Positions 63,504 through 64,000 of a DNA stretch of 64,000 nt are shown piece by piece (within the stretch, counting starts at the first letter, position 1; each line of letters begins with the position of its first letter). Both the position numbers and the translations under genes were made by a program. Below the pieces are notes generated by a model. The model was not told the origin of the DNA. It was given only the letters and a program-made list of their open reading frames with translations, and made no database searches. The DNA is from Microbulbifer sp. MI-G (GTDB lineage Bacteria; Pseudomonadota; Gammaproteobacteria; Pseudomonadales; Cellvibrionaceae): assembly GCF_030440425.1 (NCBI RefSeq), contig NZ_CP098023.1, positions 1,477,501 through 1,541,500 of the forward strand. The letters run 5' to 3'.

Positions 63504-64000
63504 ATGAAACTTAAGGCGCTATTTTTGAATTGTACGCTCAAAAAGTCCCCGGAAACTTCCAATACCGAGGCTCTGATCGACAAGGTTGCAGCACTGATGA
63601 CCCGAATGGGTGTCGAGTGTGAGACGGTTCGTTTAGTTGATTACAAAATCCAATATGGTACTGAGTCCGATTTGGGGGAAGGAGATGAGTGGCCTAAGAT
63701 CTACGATAAGATCAAGAAAGCCGATATCCTCGTACCGTCGATGCCGATATGGATGGGAGTCAGAGCTTCACCTTGCCAGCTAATGTGCGAACGCCTGGAT
63801 GGTTCATATCGGGATCTCGATCCAAAAACCGGCCAATACCCTTTATACGGCAAAGTCGTGGGTGTGATCGTAACAGGGAATGAGGATGGTGCGCACGACT
63901 GCTGCTCGACAACTCTGTATAATTTCACCCACTATGGGTGTACTGTGCCGCCAAATGCCGATTGTTACTGGGTTGGTGATGCGGGGCCTGGACCAAGTTA
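63504..64000 (+). CDS. Flavodoxin-fold NAD(P)H-dependent oxidoreductase (3' end beyond window)
   Basis: This frame starts at ATG 63504 with a good ribosome site (AGGAG) and runs open to the right edge (165 codons). The start MKLKALFLNCTLKKSPETSNTE is a flavodoxin-like phosphate-binding loop. ADILVPSMPIWMG and VGVIVTGNEDGAHDC are typical of NADPH-dependent FMN reductase or flavodoxin-family proteins. The C-terminus is missing here. Confidence 0.8.
   Translation, partial: MKLKALFLNCTLKKSPETSNTEALIDKVAALMTRMGVECETVRLVDYKIQYGTESDLGEGDEWPKIYDKIKKADILVPSMPIWMGVRASPCQLMCERLDGSYRDLDPKTGQYPLYGKVVGVIVTGNEDGAHDCCSTTLYNFTHYGCTVPPNADCYWVGDAGPGPS

Noticed and set aside
1..64000. CRISPR arrays, rRNA and tRNA genes
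   Set aside because: No regularly spaced repeats, rRNA-like stretches or tRNA cloverleaf sequences were noticed on reading. A covariance search would be needed to exclude a tRNA.

Overview
The window looks like the chromosome of a marine gammaproteobacterium, most likely a chitin-degrading Cellvibrionales such as Microbulbifer. This is an inference from the gene set: a chitin-type AA10 lytic polysaccharide monooxygenase, a Na+-pumping oxaloacetate decarboxylase, a CPA1 Na+/H+ antiporter, secreted proteases, and Pseudomonas-like housekeeping proteins. No rRNA, tRNA or CRISPR array was seen.

Left flank (1-7970). An edge-truncated PA0069-type radical SAM protein, a Na+/H+ antiporter, a TatD nuclease overlapping a cysteine desulfurase fused to a SufE/CsdE sulfur acceptor, a secreted trypsin-like protease and a small secreted protein.

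Centre (about 7970-39675). A low-GC accessory region dominated by an Rhs array on the minus strand. A full-length, Sec-exported Rhs protein of 2112 aa (33337-39675) is followed downstream by a string of displaced rhs 3' ends and orphan toxin tips. Most tips are followed by a different candidate immunity gene. Seven tips begin with the in-frame codons Ala-Gln-Lys, six of them within the DNA motif GCACAAAAG or one base from it. SymE-like toxin genes on the opposite strand sit at rhs breakpoints in three copies at different stages of decay. An IS5-family element has split one immunity gene.

A defence and mobile cargo block (about 15716-28619) is embedded in the array and cuts one rhs copy. It holds a two-gene predicted RNase defence operon (a small protein plus a TPR, GreA/B-like and PIN protein, possibly GAPS6), an AbiEi/AbiEii toxin-antitoxin pair, a PPP phosphatase, and a five-gene overlapping IS21-type operon. 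That operon carries istA, istB, a degenerate Toprim protein, a tyrosine recombinase lacking one usual active-site His, and an unknown protein. Two further unknown genes follow.

Right flank (40243-64000). Higher-GC core genes: tcdA, a DCC thiol oxidoreductase, a SlyD-like PPIase, a secreted metzincin, an aldo/keto reductase, a GNAT, then gpsA, a DUF4389-like gene, sixA and an alpha/beta hydrolase. These are followed by a tautomerase, folE, prmB, aroC, the AA10 LPMO, oadG-oadA-oadB, dusC, a cytochrome b561, a secreted lipase-like protein and an edge-truncated flavodoxin-fold reductase. The CsdA-CsdE fusion and TcdA probably act in one pathway, the cyclic t6A modification of tRNA.
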